Shown piece after piece: positions 16,715-29,099 of a stretch of DNA of 64,000 nucleotides. The position numbers and the translations under genes were made by a program. The stretch is taken from NCBI RefSeq assembly GCF_021432385.1, contig NZ_JAEACT010000002.1, forward strand, positions 2,531,501 to 2,595,500, written 5' to 3'. The stretch is from Clostridium hydrogenum (GTDB taxonomy: Bacteria > Bacillota > Clostridia > Clostridiales > Clostridiaceae). Position 1 is the stretch's first letter; the number at the start of each line of letters is the position of its first letter. Under the pieces are notes generated by a model. It was not told where the DNA came from. It did no database searches and saw only the letters and a list, made by a program, of their open reading frames with translations.

Positions 16715-17566
16715 CTATACAAGTCTAGGTAAATATATATCCCAATACCAATCACTATTGATCATTGCTTGATACATAGCTGCTTTCCACGAATTAATAT
16801 TAATAGATTGCTCATCCTCTATATACTCTATCAGCCTATTTACAGCTAAGCTTTTCCCTCCCTTATCAAATAAAATTTTTATTCGATGAAAACAAGATTG
16901 ATATACTTCAGGAGCATGAACCTTATATATATTATTGAGTCCAAAACCATCAATTGAAAAGCTCTGCTTTATACGTTCTGCTTTATAAGCATCTATAGAT
17001 GAAGGCGGATCAGCATAAAATTGAAATGAAACGTCTTCATTTTCAATTAATTTAGCTTTTAACCAAACGGAATCATCAAAATCATCATAGTATGGGTGAA
17101 AAGGTTGCTCCAAATAGCTAGAAAAAGTTGAAGCTAGCTTGTCCGTATTGCAAGCTGAACAAGATGGAACTAAATTATAGGGAGTAACAGTAAATGTGAC
17201 ATATTTTGATTTTGGTAAGAAATGATCTAAATTGTTAGCAATATTCTGTTTACAATAAGGACATTTGCCATTTGGAGCTAAAAGCATTATTTTATCATAA
17301 AATTCTCTATTGGGTTGATCTTTGGGTACAAATTTCTGCTTATATAATGCTTCCATATCATCTTTTGTTGCGATATGATTCACATTATCATGTTCATGAA
17401 TTGTAAAAAGTTGTCCTACTGTTGCTAAATTATCATATTTAGTTGTTTGTTCGATAATTGATGTTTTAACTTTTTCAATATGCTCTTTTCTTGGATTATT
17501 CATATTTGCAATGCAATTATCTAAAATGACGATAATATCATTCTTGGGTTTATTTATTTTCTTCAT
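16715..17566 (-). CDS. ptuB: HNH endonuclease, PtuB-like (Septu-type defence)
   Basis: A 283-residue protein. CPYC at 102-105, DHFLPK at 114-119 (the HNH catalytic His region) and CSACN at 136-140 form an HNH nuclease with a structural zinc site. It overlaps the ATPase gene by four bases (ATGA), so the two are translationally coupled. An ABC-type ATPase followed by an HNH nuclease is the layout of Septu PtuA-PtuB, an anti-phage system in which the ATPase controls DNA cutting by the nuclease. The C-terminal half is helical and unassigned. The pair could be another ATPase-HNH system of the same broad class. Confidence 0.8.
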   Translation of the reverse strand: MKKINKPKNDIIVILDNCIANMNNPRKEHIEKVKTSIIEQTTKYDNLATVGQLFTIHEHDNVNHIATKDDMEALYKQKFVPKDQPNREFYDKIMLLAPNGKCPYCKQNIANNLDHFLPKSKYVTFTVTPYNLVPSCSACNTDKLASTFSSYLEQPFHPYYDDFDDSVWLKAKLIENEDVSFQFYADPPSSIDAYKAERIKQSFSIDGFGLNNIYKVHAPEVYQSCFHRIKILFDKGGKSLAVNRLIEYIEDEQSININSWKAAMYQAMINSDWYWDIYLPRLV

Positions 17567-19116
17567 TTTGCATTTTCCTTATCGTACATATAGGCCCTTA
17601 ATATTGATTTTGCTTCATTTCCAAGTTCTCCATTAAATGATGATAATGCTTCATCATATGAATTTGCTTTTTCCGAAGCTTGTTTCAATAAGGCATGAAA
17701 ACCAGACTTTTCAACATCATAACTAAATATTTCTGTAGTAAGTTCTCCCAGATTTTCGCCAAATGTTTCAATTTCAGGGCGGTCAAAAATACGATATTTT
17801 CCCTTTCTTCGAATTTTCCAAACACATTTTTTGGGTACTTCTTGTACAATAACTGGTGAATGTGTGGCTATGATAGCAACACCATTTCTATATGTTAATA
17901 GCACTGAAAGCGCACGGATAAAAGCAGCTACAAGTGGTGGATGCAGGTGTTCTTCTGGTTCATCTAGTATAACCAAAGTTTTTTCCTCAACGTAGTTAAC
18001 CAAACTGACAAGCGTTAATAAAATATTTTTATGCCCTGAGCTAAGATAAGAAAATTTTTCATATACTATTGTTTTATAGTATTCACGTTCAACCCGATTT
18101 TTATATTGAGTTTCAGTTTCATCTATTTCCTTTGAAATTTTCTCTCGAATTAATGTATATTTATTCCAATCTTTAATATTTAAATCTTTGAACGTACTAT
18201 CTGATTGAAGAATGTCAATTGAACGATTCCATAACTCTTTTTTGATGTTGCTTTTAATAATTTGATAATAACTTTCAAAGAATAAATGAGAGAGTTGATT
18301 ATATTTTGCATATTTATTTCTGTTTCCATCTTCATCATATTGTGCATAGATTAATCCAATATACGTATATGGAATTTTATTATTAGGAATATCCCCTTGA
18401 CAGATTGGATCATCAAAAACACTAAACGTAATATTTACAATATTTGAAAAAGTTTCGCCCCATCCAGTTTCAATAACTCCATACTTTTCAACTTCATCAT
18501 CAAATAACAAAGCATGAAGTATCCCTTTTATTATGGTGGTTTTACCAATGCCATTATTTCCGATAAAAACGTGAATATTACTAGAAGGGGTATTATTTTC
18601 TGCATCCACATGGAAATCAAGACTTTGTTTTTCTCCCGTAACAAAGTCTATATCCGGTAAAATATATTTAAAATCATAGTCTGTTAATACTGCTCCACCA
18701 TCCGCAATTCTGTGAAATTGACCTTTAACTGTACTTTTAGATATATCTCTTAATAAAGAAACTTGAGTTACTCTCTGATTAACAATTTCATTAAATAAAT
18801 CTAAATCATATGCCACATCTTTTAATCCCATCAATATTTCAATTCTTTTATCGCAGCTTTTTAAATTTGCATAATAGCTTGTATTTATACCTAATGAAAA
18901 AAAACCTTCTGGCAAGCACTCAAAAGATTCTGGAAGTGAAGCACGACGTTCATTTTGTCCTTTCCTTCCAATTTTAATACTTCCGATATATTTTTTTAAA
19001 TAGTAAACTTCATAAAGAGTTTCAAATTCAAACCAATCGTCCCAATTATTATTTTTAAGATAAACATTATTATAATCACTATCATAATTAGAAGCATCCG
19101 TTATAATAAAATTCAT
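17563..19116 (-). CDS. ptuA: ABC-type ATPase, PtuA-like (Septu-type defence)
   Basis: A 517-residue soluble ATPase of the OLD/RecF-like class without a Toprim domain. Walker A is GNNGIGKTT near 188, the signature is LSSGHK near 357, Walker B is LVILDEPEEHLHPP near 385, and the switch His is in ATHSPV near 415. Residues ~240-350 form the insertion expected between the ATPase lobes. GAGGA lies nine bases before ATG 19116. All catalytic residues are present, so it looks functional. In Septu systems PtuA forms a large assembly with PtuB and senses phage infection. It is the first intact gene after guaA, at the end of the island. No reverse transcriptase or retron RNA accompanies it. Confidence 0.82.
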   Translation of the reverse strand: MNFIITDASNYDSDYNNVYLKNNNWDDWFEFETLYEVYYLKKYIGSIKIGRKGQNERRASLPESFECLPEGFFSLGINTSYYANLKSCDKRIEILMGLKDVAYDLDLFNEIVNQRVTQVSLLRDISKSTVKGQFHRIADGGAVLTDYDFKYILPDIDFVTGEKQSLDFHVDAENNTPSSNIHVFIGNNGIGKTTIIKGILHALLFDDEVEKYGVIETGWGETFSNIVNITFSVFDDPICQGDIPNNKIPYTYIGLIYAQYDEDGNRNKYAKYNQLSHLFFESYYQIIKSNIKKELWNRSIDILQSDSTFKDLNIKDWNKYTLIREKISKEIDETETQYKNRVEREYYKTIVYEKFSYLSSGHKNILLTLVSLVNYVEEKTLVILDEPEEHLHPPLVAAFIRALSVLLTYRNGVAIIATHSPVIVQEVPKKCVWKIRRKGKYRIFDRPEIETFGENLGELTTEIFSYDVEKSGFHALLKQASEKANSYDEALSSFNGELGNEAKSILRAYMYDKENAK

Positions 19117-19530
19117 AGTGCATATTCCTCATTTCTACAAACTTATAAAATAAGATTTAAATTCATGATACTATGTATTATGTATATATTCTTTCAACTA
19201 AAAACTCAAAACTTTGCATCCTGTATACTTTAGCCAAATGGAATTAGATTTTCTATATAAACTCTTTCATGAAAATAGAAATAATCATTGGTTTTTAATT
19301 AATAAATATTGCGAATTATCTTTGTAAACAGTCATAAATTTATGGCGCAATATTCTACATATACGAAATATCATATATTCAATTATACTCCATATATTAT
19401 TAATCTTCTCCATTTATCTGAAGAAAATTAGATTTGTTAAGCAAAAATTCTTACTTTAGTCTTTTTCCCATTGCATATTCTTATAACTCTTTTTCTAATT
19501 TTCGCATTTTGTTATTTTACAAAAGATTAA
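19117..19530. other. Intergenic region upstream of ptuA
   Basis: AT-rich, with no ORF or recognised RNA. The ptuA promoter should lie in its left part. It separates the defence pair from the guaA terminator. Confidence 0.4.
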
Positions 19531-19563
19531 AAAAACACCCCTGTTAAATCTCAACAGGAGTGT
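19531..19563 (-). terminator. guaA terminator
   Basis: On the minus strand ACACTCCTGTT pairs with AACAGGGGTGT, followed by seven T. It stands 133 bases after the guaA stop. Confidence 0.85.
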
Positions 19564-19587
19564 AAGCTTTCATACTACACCAGATTT

Positions 19588-19696
19588 TTGGTGGGGATTT
19601 TGGCGGGAAATTAATTGGTTTTAAATAAAATTAACCTTTCTATAACTCGCAAATTCCTATAACATCAGCGTAAAAACTTCATTTTTATTTTATGGT
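19588..19696. repeat. R-type element end abutting guaA
   Basis: Matches 7748-7858 in block order and spacing. It starts at the base next to the guaA stop codon, as expected for an element end joined at the gene's 3' terminus. Confidence 0.72.
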
Positions 19697-19708
19697 TTAT
19701 TCCCACTC
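19697..19708 (-). other. Attachment core at guaA 3' end
   Basis: GAGTGGGAATAA encodes the last residues EWE-stop's final part and the stop codon. The same core, with changes, occurs at 1937, 7859 and 10489. Confidence 0.65.
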
Positions 19709-21229
19709 AATAGTTGCAGGTGGTTTACTAGTTATGTCATAAACAATTCTGTTAACACCGTGAACTTCGTTAACAATTCTTCTTGAAACTTTGTCTAAAA
19801 CTTCATAAGGTATTCTAGCCCATTCAGAAGTCATGGCATCTGAAGATGTTACAGCTCTTAAAGCTATAGTCTCACAGTAAGTTCTACCGTCACCCATAAC
19901 TCCAACAGAATGGATGTTTGGAAGGCATGCAAAGTACTGCCATATTTTTTCTTCGAGACCTGCAATTGCAATTTCTTCTCTGAAAATTGCATCTGCTTCT
20001 CTAACTATTTCAAGCTTTTCTTCAGTTACTTCACCAAGAACTCTTATTCCAAGTCCTGGTCCTGGGAATGGCTGTCTCCATACAAGTTTATGAGGGATTC
20101 CAAGTTCTTCTCCAACAGCTCTTACTTCATCTTTAAATAATTCTCTTAAAGGTTCTATAAGGCTAAATTGCATATCTTCTGGAAGTCCTCCAACATTGTG
20201 GTGACTCTTTATAGTTGCTGAAGTAGCTGTTCCGCTTTCAACAACATCTGGATAAATTGTTCCTTGAACTAAGAAATCTATTTCTCCAAGCTTATTTGCT
20301 TCTTCTTCAAATACTCTTATGAATTCTTCTCCTATTATCTTTCTCTTTCTTTCAGGATCAGAAACGCCTTTTAATTTTCCAAGGAATCTATCTTTGGCGT
20401 TAACTCTTATAAGATTCATGTCAAATTGTTTTCTAAATATAGCTTCAACCTGGTCTCCTTCATCTTTTCTAAGAAGACCATGGTCAACAAATACACATGT
20501 AAGCTGCTTACCAATTGCTTTATGTACAAGAACCGCTGCAACAGATGAATCTACTCCACCTGAAAGAGCACATAAAACTTTTTTGTCGCCAACTATTTTT
20601 TTAATGTGTGCAATTTTTTCTTCTGCAAAAGCAGACATTGACCAATCAGCCTTTAAATTGCAAATCTTAAATAAGAAATTTGAGAAAAATTGATTTCCAA
20701 AAGGTGTATGTAAAACTTCTGGGTGGAATTGAACTCCATATATATTCTTTTCTTCATTTATCATGGCTGCTACTGGACAAACTTTTGTATTTCCTACAAT
20801 TTTAAAACCTTCTGGAACCTTTGCAACTGTATCTGTATGACTCATCCAGCAAGAATTTTTTTCTTCTATACCATCAAATAATTTGCACGCACTACTTAAA
20901 CTAACTTCAGCTTTTCCGTACTCTCTTATTTCTGAACTAGTAACTTCTCCACCAAGTGTATAAGTTATAAGTTGGTGACCATAGCATATGCCAAGTACAG
21001 GAACTCCAAGTTCAAATATTTTTTTATCAACCTTTGGTGCACCTTCACCATATACACTATTTTGTCCACCTGTGAAAATTATTGCACTAGGATTTTTTTC
21101 TTTTATTTTATCCAATGAATAAGTATATGGAACTATTTCACAGTATACATTATGTTCTCTAACTCTTCTGGCTATAAGTTGATTGTATTGACCACCAAAG
21201 TCAATAACCAATACTAATTGTCTTTCCAT
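19697..21229 (-). CDS. guaA: GMP synthase (glutamine-hydrolysing)
   Basis: Converts XMP, ATP and glutamine to GMP in the cytoplasm, the last step of guanine nucleotide synthesis. It has 510 residues, the family's usual length. The N-terminal class I amidotransferase has GICYGHQ with the catalytic Cys and GVQFHPE with the catalytic His and Glu. The ATP-pyrophosphatase domain follows with the P-loop SGGVDSS, and the dimerisation domain ends KPPATIEWE. The start is ATG 21229, with AGGAGG upstream; an earlier in-frame ATG at 21301 lies inside a repeat. guaB precedes it. Its 3' end is the island's attachment site. Confidence 0.97.
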   Translation of the reverse strand: MERQLVLVIDFGGQYNQLIARRVREHNVYCEIVPYTYSLDKIKEKNPSAIIFTGGQNSVYGEGAPKVDKKIFELGVPVLGICYGHQLITYTLGGEVTSSEIREYGKAEVSLSSACKLFDGIEEKNSCWMSHTDTVAKVPEGFKIVGNTKVCPVAAMINEEKNIYGVQFHPEVLHTPFGNQFFSNFLFKICNLKADWSMSAFAEEKIAHIKKIVGDKKVLCALSGGVDSSVAAVLVHKAIGKQLTCVFVDHGLLRKDEGDQVEAIFRKQFDMNLIRVNAKDRFLGKLKGVSDPERKRKIIGEEFIRVFEEEANKLGEIDFLVQGTIYPDVVESGTATSATIKSHHNVGGLPEDMQFSLIEPLRELFKDEVRAVGEELGIPHKLVWRQPFPGPGLGIRVLGEVTEEKLEIVREADAIFREEIAIAGLEEKIWQYFACLPNIHSVGVMGDGRTYCETIALRAVTSSDAMTSEWARIPYEVLDKVSRRIVNEVHGVNRIVYDITSKPPATIEWE

Positions 21230-21264
21230 TGTTATCCTCCTAAATTTAAAATCCATTATATAAA

Positions 21265-21359
21265 GATATACCATTGCGAAACTAAAATTTATTTGTACCA
21301 AAATGACGTCTTCTAGGCATTTTGGTGCACATGAATTTTAATAGCTGAGCCGGTATATG
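21265..21359. repeat. Family 1 palindrome, copy D
   Basis: 95 bp. The outer arms are GATATACC and GGTATATG, changed together relative to GATAAACC/GGTTTATC in other copies. It lies 36 bases upstream of the guaA start, in the standard orientation. Confidence 0.85.
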
Positions 21360-21384
21360 TATAATTATTTTACACTAAAACGCC

Positions 21385-21462
21385 TAAATTAACAAAATTA
21401 ATTTGCACCAAAATGCTTAAAAGATATCATTTTGGCACAAATTAATTTTCAAGTTATTTATC
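21385..21462. repeat. Family 1 palindrome, copy E (left end worn)
   Basis: The centre is TGCACCAAAATG...CATTTTGGCACA and it ends TTTATCC. It lies against the guaB stop codon, in the opposite orientation to copy D. Confidence 0.75.
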
Positions 21463-21463
21463 C

Positions 21464-23004
<1,541 letters not shown>

Positions 23005-23021
23005 AAATAACATACCAAAAT

Positions 23022-23088
23022 CACTCATAGTCGAAAATTTAAGGTTTTCGGTAGATACTCCTTGCCATATCCAAGGTATATATGAGTA
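23022..23088 (-). ncRNA. Guanine (purine) riboswitch
   Basis: The minus strand reads ACTCATATA, then a P2 stem with an ATATGGC-like loop, TATCTACC in the core, a P3 stem, and CGACTATGAGT closing P1. The J3/1 base before TATGAG is C, which selects guanine over adenine. It stands 100 bases upstream of guaB. Confidence 0.93.
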
Positions 23089-23430
23089 AACCAGCTATTA
23101 TAAATTTACATTTACAATATTTGCAAGTTCTCTTGTTTAACTTATTATAATTTATTTTATTCTCTATTTTATTCAAAATTTTGCATTTTGTCAATCATAA
23201 ATATTTCATTTCTGATTAAAAACTTTCTTTTCAATTTATAAAATGAAGCCAAAATTACAAATTTCATTTTTTTACTTTCATATTATTTTATATATTATAA
23301 CATATAACTTAGATTTAACGTTATATTTACATTTATTAAACAAAAAAATTGTAAGCTTAAACTAATTGTAATTAAAAGTAAATCATGCTAATTTTAAAAA
23401 ACTACAAATTAGCTTAATAGAGGTGAAAAT
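23089..23430. other. Divergent promoter region of guaB and the EAL-GGDEF gene
   Basis: Very AT-rich with no ORF or recognised element. It must hold both promoters. Confidence 0.45.
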
Positions 23431-25182
23431 ATGAACTCTCTACATGAATTAGAAAAAATATTAAATAACGAAAATATAACTACAGTATTTCAACCTATCG
23501 TTTCACTCTTAGATGGTTCAATTATAGGCTATGAAGCCCTAAGTCGAGGGCCTGAAACCTCTCCACTCTACTCTCCAGATAAATTATTTTCAACTGCTGA
23601 AGAATTTAACAAGACTTGGGATTTGGAACTTGCATGCAGAACCAAGGCTATAGAACGTTCCAAAAACCTAATTAATGATAAATTTTTGTTTTTAAATGTA
23701 GATCCTAAAATAATTAAAGATAAAAAATTTCAAAAAGGTTTAACAAAAGAATTTCTCGTAAAAAATAATATTTCACCTGACTCTATAATATTTGAAATTA
23801 CAGAAAGAACAGCAATATCAGATTACAAAAACTTTGTTAAAATATTAAGAAACTATACTGAGCAAGGTTATAAAATAGCTATAGATGATACCGGTGCTGG
23901 CTATTCTGGTCTTAAAACATTATGTGAAACAAAACCTCACTACATTAAGATTGATATAGAACTTATAAAAAACATTGATACAGATTCCTTTAAACAAGCT
24001 TTAGTAAAAGCACTAGTTGAATTTTCAAAAACTACAAAGACAAAGCTAATTGCTGAAGGAATAGAAACTGAGGCCGAATTGAAAACTTTAATTGCAATGG
24101 ATGTCTATGCCGGCCAAGGTTTCTTTCTAAAAAGACCTTCTGAGGATTTTCATGAAATTCCACCTTACATAAAAGATACTATCATTAAATACAATAATAT
24201 AAAAACCAATTCTTTTGACATAACAAATAGTAAAATAGGCGAAATAGCTGAAAATCATCAAGCTTTTGAAATAACTACACTATGCTGCACAATAAAAAAA
24301 TACTTTTCTTTGGAAGCTGCATCTGGTGCCTGCATAATTAACAACGATATCCCTGTAGGCCTTGTTATGAAGCATACATTAGATTCTATGCTTGCAACAC
24401 AATATGGTGTAGCTGTATTCAACAAACGTCCTGTTTACTTAATTATGGACTCACACGCCCTCACAGTGGATTACAATACAAATGTGAGTGCTGTAGTAAA
24501 AATGGCAATGCAGCGGTCAAATGAAAGCTTATATGATTATGTAATAGTCACAAACAACAGTAAATACTATGGCATTGTTACCATTAAAAACTTATTAGAA
24601 TTTACAACAGCTATGGAAAAAGAATATGCTAAAGAATTAAATCCATTAACAGGTCTACCAGGGAATGTAATAATCCAAAGAAAATTTGACATGGCTTTAA
24701 CATCAAATAATACTTTGGGAATTTTGTATTTTGATTTAGATAATTTCAAAGTTTATAATGATAATTATGGTTTTGAAAATGGGGATAAATTATTAAAATT
24801 CACAGCAAATTTAATAAAAGAACAAGTGACTGCTTTATTTCCTGCATGCAGTTTCGTAGGACATATAGGCGGTGATGATTTCGTATGTATAATTGAAACT
24901 TCAATAGAAAGCTGTAAAAAACTAAGTGATATTATAATAAATGAATTTGACACCAGCATACTTACCTTTTTCAATGAGCAAGATAGGTTAAATGGATATA
25001 TAGAAGCTTTTGATCGGAATGGCAATAAAGATATTTTTAATTTAACTTCCATTTCCATAGCAGGTATATGTGGCAATACAAACCTTTTTAAAACCAGCGA
25101 TGATTTAGCACTATATGTTTCTAAATTAAAGAAAAAAAGCAAAAAGATAAAACACAGCAGTTATGTAATTGAAAATATATAA
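23431..25182 (+). CDS. EAL-CBS-GGDEF c-di-GMP turnover protein
   Basis: 583 residues, no membrane segment. The N-terminal EAL phosphodiesterase domain has EAL at 35-37, EITERT, DDTGAGYS, KIDIELIKNI and EGIETEAEL, so the metal and catalytic residues are kept. Residues ~280-395 look like a CBS pair, which may bind a nucleotide. The C-terminal GGDEF domain has GGDDF near 480, an allowed active-site form, with LYFDLDNFKVYND. The protein may both make and break c-di-GMP, or one domain may regulate the other; the domain order EAL before GGDEF is the less common one. AGAGGTG precedes the ATG. It converges on groEL across a shared terminator. Confidence 0.9.
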   Translation: MNSLHELEKILNNENITTVFQPIVSLLDGSIIGYEALSRGPETSPLYSPDKLFSTAEEFNKTWDLELACRTKAIERSKNLINDKFLFLNVDPKIIKDKKFQKGLTKEFLVKNNISPDSIIFEITERTAISDYKNFVKILRNYTEQGYKIAIDDTGAGYSGLKTLCETKPHYIKIDIELIKNIDTDSFKQALVKALVEFSKTTKTKLIAEGIETEAELKTLIAMDVYAGQGFFLKRPSEDFHEIPPYIKDTIIKYNNIKTNSFDITNSKIGEIAENHQAFEITTLCCTIKKYFSLEAASGACIINNDIPVGLVMKHTLDSMLATQYGVAVFNKRPVYLIMDSHALTVDYNTNVSAVVKMAMQRSNESLYDYVIVTNNSKYYGIVTIKNLLEFTTAMEKEYAKELNPLTGLPGNVIIQRKFDMALTSNNTLGILYFDLDNFKVYNDNYGFENGDKLLKFTANLIKEQVTALFPACSFVGHIGGDDFVCIIETSIESCKKLSDIIINEFDTSILTFFNEQDRLNGYIEAFDRNGNKDIFNLTSISIAGICGNTNLFKTSDDLALYVSKLKKKSKKIKHSSYVIENI

Positions 25183-25218
25183 AAATTAAGCAGACAAATT
25201 AATGTCTGCTTAATTTTT
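25181..25218. terminator. Bidirectional terminator
   Basis: AAAATTAAGCAGACA pairs with TGTCTGCTTAATTTT. It serves the EAL-GGDEF gene on the plus strand and groEL on the minus strand. Confidence 0.9.
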
Positions 25219-25224
25219 ATGGAA

Positions 25225-26860
<1,636 letters not shown>

Positions 26861-26892
26861 TAAAATCCCTCCTAAATTTATAAAACTTCTTA

Positions 26893-27207
<315 letters not shown>

Positions 27208-27228
27208 TTATAAACATAATTTTATTTA

Positions 27229-27255
27229 TTAGCACTCATTAATATTGAGTGCTAA
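27229..27255. promoter_or_regulatory. CIRCE operator (HrcA site)
   Basis: TTAGCACTC, nine bases, GAGTGCTAA: an exact consensus CIRCE, 52 bases before groES. HrcA, encoded elsewhere, should repress here and release on heat shock. Confidence 0.97.
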
Positions 27256-27466
27256 CACAATTATTATAATAATTAATAGTTAAAATATTAGCAAATTCAA
27301 AATCATTAATAAATCAGGCAATAGTTGAGATAGGATGAATTTATAATTAAATATATCAATATTTCATTGTTTTTCTCATTTTTTCTATGTACTTTGATTT
27401 GTATATATATCACAAATAGGTACATAATACCTAATGAGGTTATTTATTGTTTAAAAGCTGATTTTC

Positions 27467-28180
27467 ATGAAAAGGATTGATAATTTGAAACTTATGTCTA
27501 AAATATTAGAAATGCTATTATCTTTGTTTATAACATTATTCACCATTTTGTTTTTCATTCAATATATTATAAACTTTAAGCCCATATACTACTATGATGC
27601 ATTAAATTTAAATTTAATTGATGACTTTAATACTTATACCCAAGAATATAATATTAACGTAGAACCTTTAAATTCAATTTTACTAAAAAAAAATTACAAT
27701 TATATGATTAGCTACATTAATGGAAATTATTCTGATAATTTTAACCTTCCAACAATACCTTCTTCAAACGGTGGCAGGGAACATTTTAAAGACGTTAGAG
27801 CACTTATTAACCGTATTAGATATGTAATGCTGGTATCCATTTTATTTATTGTTATAAGCATATTAATATGCAAAAAAAACGGTTTAAATTCCTACTTAAA
27901 ATGGAGTGGCATAGAACTTTTATTAATTACCCTTGTATCATTAATTATGGCGGCACTAAATTTTAGCGTTTTTTTTGACTATTTTCATAAATTATTTTTT
28001 AACAATGACTTTTGGATATTTGATCCAAGAACAGATTCAATTATCTTGCTTTTACCAGAAGAGTTCTTTATGCATTGCGGAGAAATATTGATTGGAGGCA
28101 CTTTAATTACTGGAATTGCATTTTTAATAATTGACAAACTAAAAAACAGAGTACAAAGTACAAAATACAAAATACAGTGA
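27467..28180 (+). CDS. DUF1461 / TIGR01906 integral membrane protein
   Basis: 237 residues with about four membrane helices: one N-terminal, then a ~75-residue outer loop, and three in the second half. The end of the third helix reads FDYFHKLFFNND, then FWIFDPRTDSIILLLPEEFF, matching the conserved tail of the TIGR01906 family. No function is established for the family. A TTG at 27485 with GAAAAGG upstream is an alternative start. It stands between CIRCE and a family 2 hairpin. Confidence 0.72.
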   Translation: MKRIDNLKLMSKILEMLLSLFITLFTILFFIQYIINFKPIYYYDALNLNLIDDFNTYTQEYNINVEPLNSILLKKNYNYMISYINGNYSDNFNLPTIPSSNGGREHFKDVRALINRIRYVMLVSILFIVISILICKKNGLNSYLKWSGIELLLITLVSLIMAALNFSVFFDYFHKLFFNNDFWIFDPRTDSIILLLPEEFFMHCGEILIGGTLITGIAFLIIDKLKNRVQSTKYKIQ

Positions 28181-28341
28181 AGTTCCTTACGTCGGAATAA
28201 ATCTTTAACTTATAAAAGAATCTCTGTTCAGCTAGCTGAACAAAAATACATATTACAGGTTTGGGCGCAAGCCCATGTAGCTGTAAATTTTCTGCCCAAG
28301 CAGAAAATTATCCTTCTCTGTACTTTGTACTCTGTACTCTA
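28149..28341. repeat. Family 2 modular palindrome, copy 2a
   Basis: The ends are iterated GAGTACA-type heptamers and their inverse (CTTTGTACTCTGTACTCT). Inside are smaller hairpins GTTCAGCTAGCTGAAC, TTGGGCGCAAGCCCA and TTTTCTGCCCAAGCAGAAAA. It lies between two convergent genes and may also terminate transcription. Confidence 0.8.
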
Positions 28342-29076
28342 GCCCTTGTGTTTCTTCTCAATCATTTTCTTTATTATTTTTTCCCCCTTAATTGCCCCTA
28401 CAATAAACAAAATACTCATCACTACTGCTATTACTATAGGAACTACTAAATCGCCCTTTGTGAGCTTATTTCCGAAGTATGCCGAAGTGATTATTCCTGG
28501 TAATCTTCCAACAGTTGAATATATAATAAAGCTTTTTGCTCTTACCTCTGATACTCCACAAAGATATGCTAAAATATCCTTTGGTAATCCCGGTATTAAA
28601 TATATTAGAAATATAGCATAGTTTGCTTTTTCACTTTTTAAAAATTTTCTTATTCCTGCTACTTTACCTTCTGAAATTATTCTATCAACAAAAGCCTTAC
28701 CAAGCAAACGGGCTACAAAAAATGCCGCAATACTTCCTATTGTTATGCCAATTGCAGATATTATAGAACCCTCAACAGTTCCAAATATGTATCCACCAGC
28801 AATTTGAACTATTTCACCTGGTATAAAAAATGCAACTACTTGTATAACTTGCATAGCAAAAAATGCTAAAACACTATATTTACCATAAGATAGTATATAT
28901 CGCTTTAATTTGTGAGCATCCTTCATCATATAGAAAAATTTAGTGTAATATAAATAACCACATGCTATTAAAAAAATCAATAACACCAATATACCTATTT
29001 GCATTTTATATTTTTTAATTTTCTTCAGTATATGCTTAATATTTTTTAATATTTTACTAAAAAAAACATTAGCCAT
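28339..29076 (-). CDS. TVP38/TMEM64 (VTT-domain) membrane protein
   Basis: 245 residues with five to six helices. The core FIPGEIVQIAGGYIFG near 90, GSIAAFFVARLLGK near 113, and YLIPGLPKDILAYLCG near 160 are hallmarks of the VTT/DedA-related family, thought to aid lipid movement or membrane homeostasis. It has a basic N-terminus and a basic C-terminus. No direct partner. The reaction is unproven. Confidence 0.85.
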   Translation of the reverse strand: MANVFFSKILKNIKHILKKIKKYKMQIGILVLLIFLIACGYLYYTKFFYMMKDAHKLKRYILSYGKYSVLAFFAMQVIQVVAFFIPGEIVQIAGGYIFGTVEGSIISAIGITIGSIAAFFVARLLGKAFVDRIISEGKVAGIRKFLKSEKANYAIFLIYLIPGLPKDILAYLCGVSEVRAKSFIIYSTVGRLPGIITSAYFGNKLTKGDLVVPIVIAVVMSILFIVGAIKGEKIIKKMIEKKHKG

Positions 29077-29099
29077 AATGCACCAACCATTTCACAAGC

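Larger units (their letters stand above)
1937..19708. mobile_element. guaA-associated genomic island or stacked islands (inferred)
   Basis: Bounded by the intact guaA 3' end (19697-19708) and a decayed second copy of it (1937-1980), the pattern left when an element integrates into a gene's 3' end and restores it. Internal core-like sites at 7859-7870 and 10489-10500, each beside repeated end sequences, suggest several related elements in series. Cargo is typical accessory DNA: redox cassette, GNAT, antitoxin, phage lysis remnants, IS21 and a Ptu-like defence pair. guaA is an established integration hotspot. No recombinase ORF is present, so any element here is now immobile or depends on other functions. 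The boundary calls rest on alignment by eye. Confidence 0.6.

Noticed and set aside
16715-19116. Retron linked to the Ptu-like pair
   Set aside because: No reverse transcriptase frame or msr/msd-like RNA lies nearby.
1937-19708. Integrase or recombinase gene in the island
   Set aside because: I looked through the intact frames and found none; only IS21 istA/istB, which do not perform site-specific integration.
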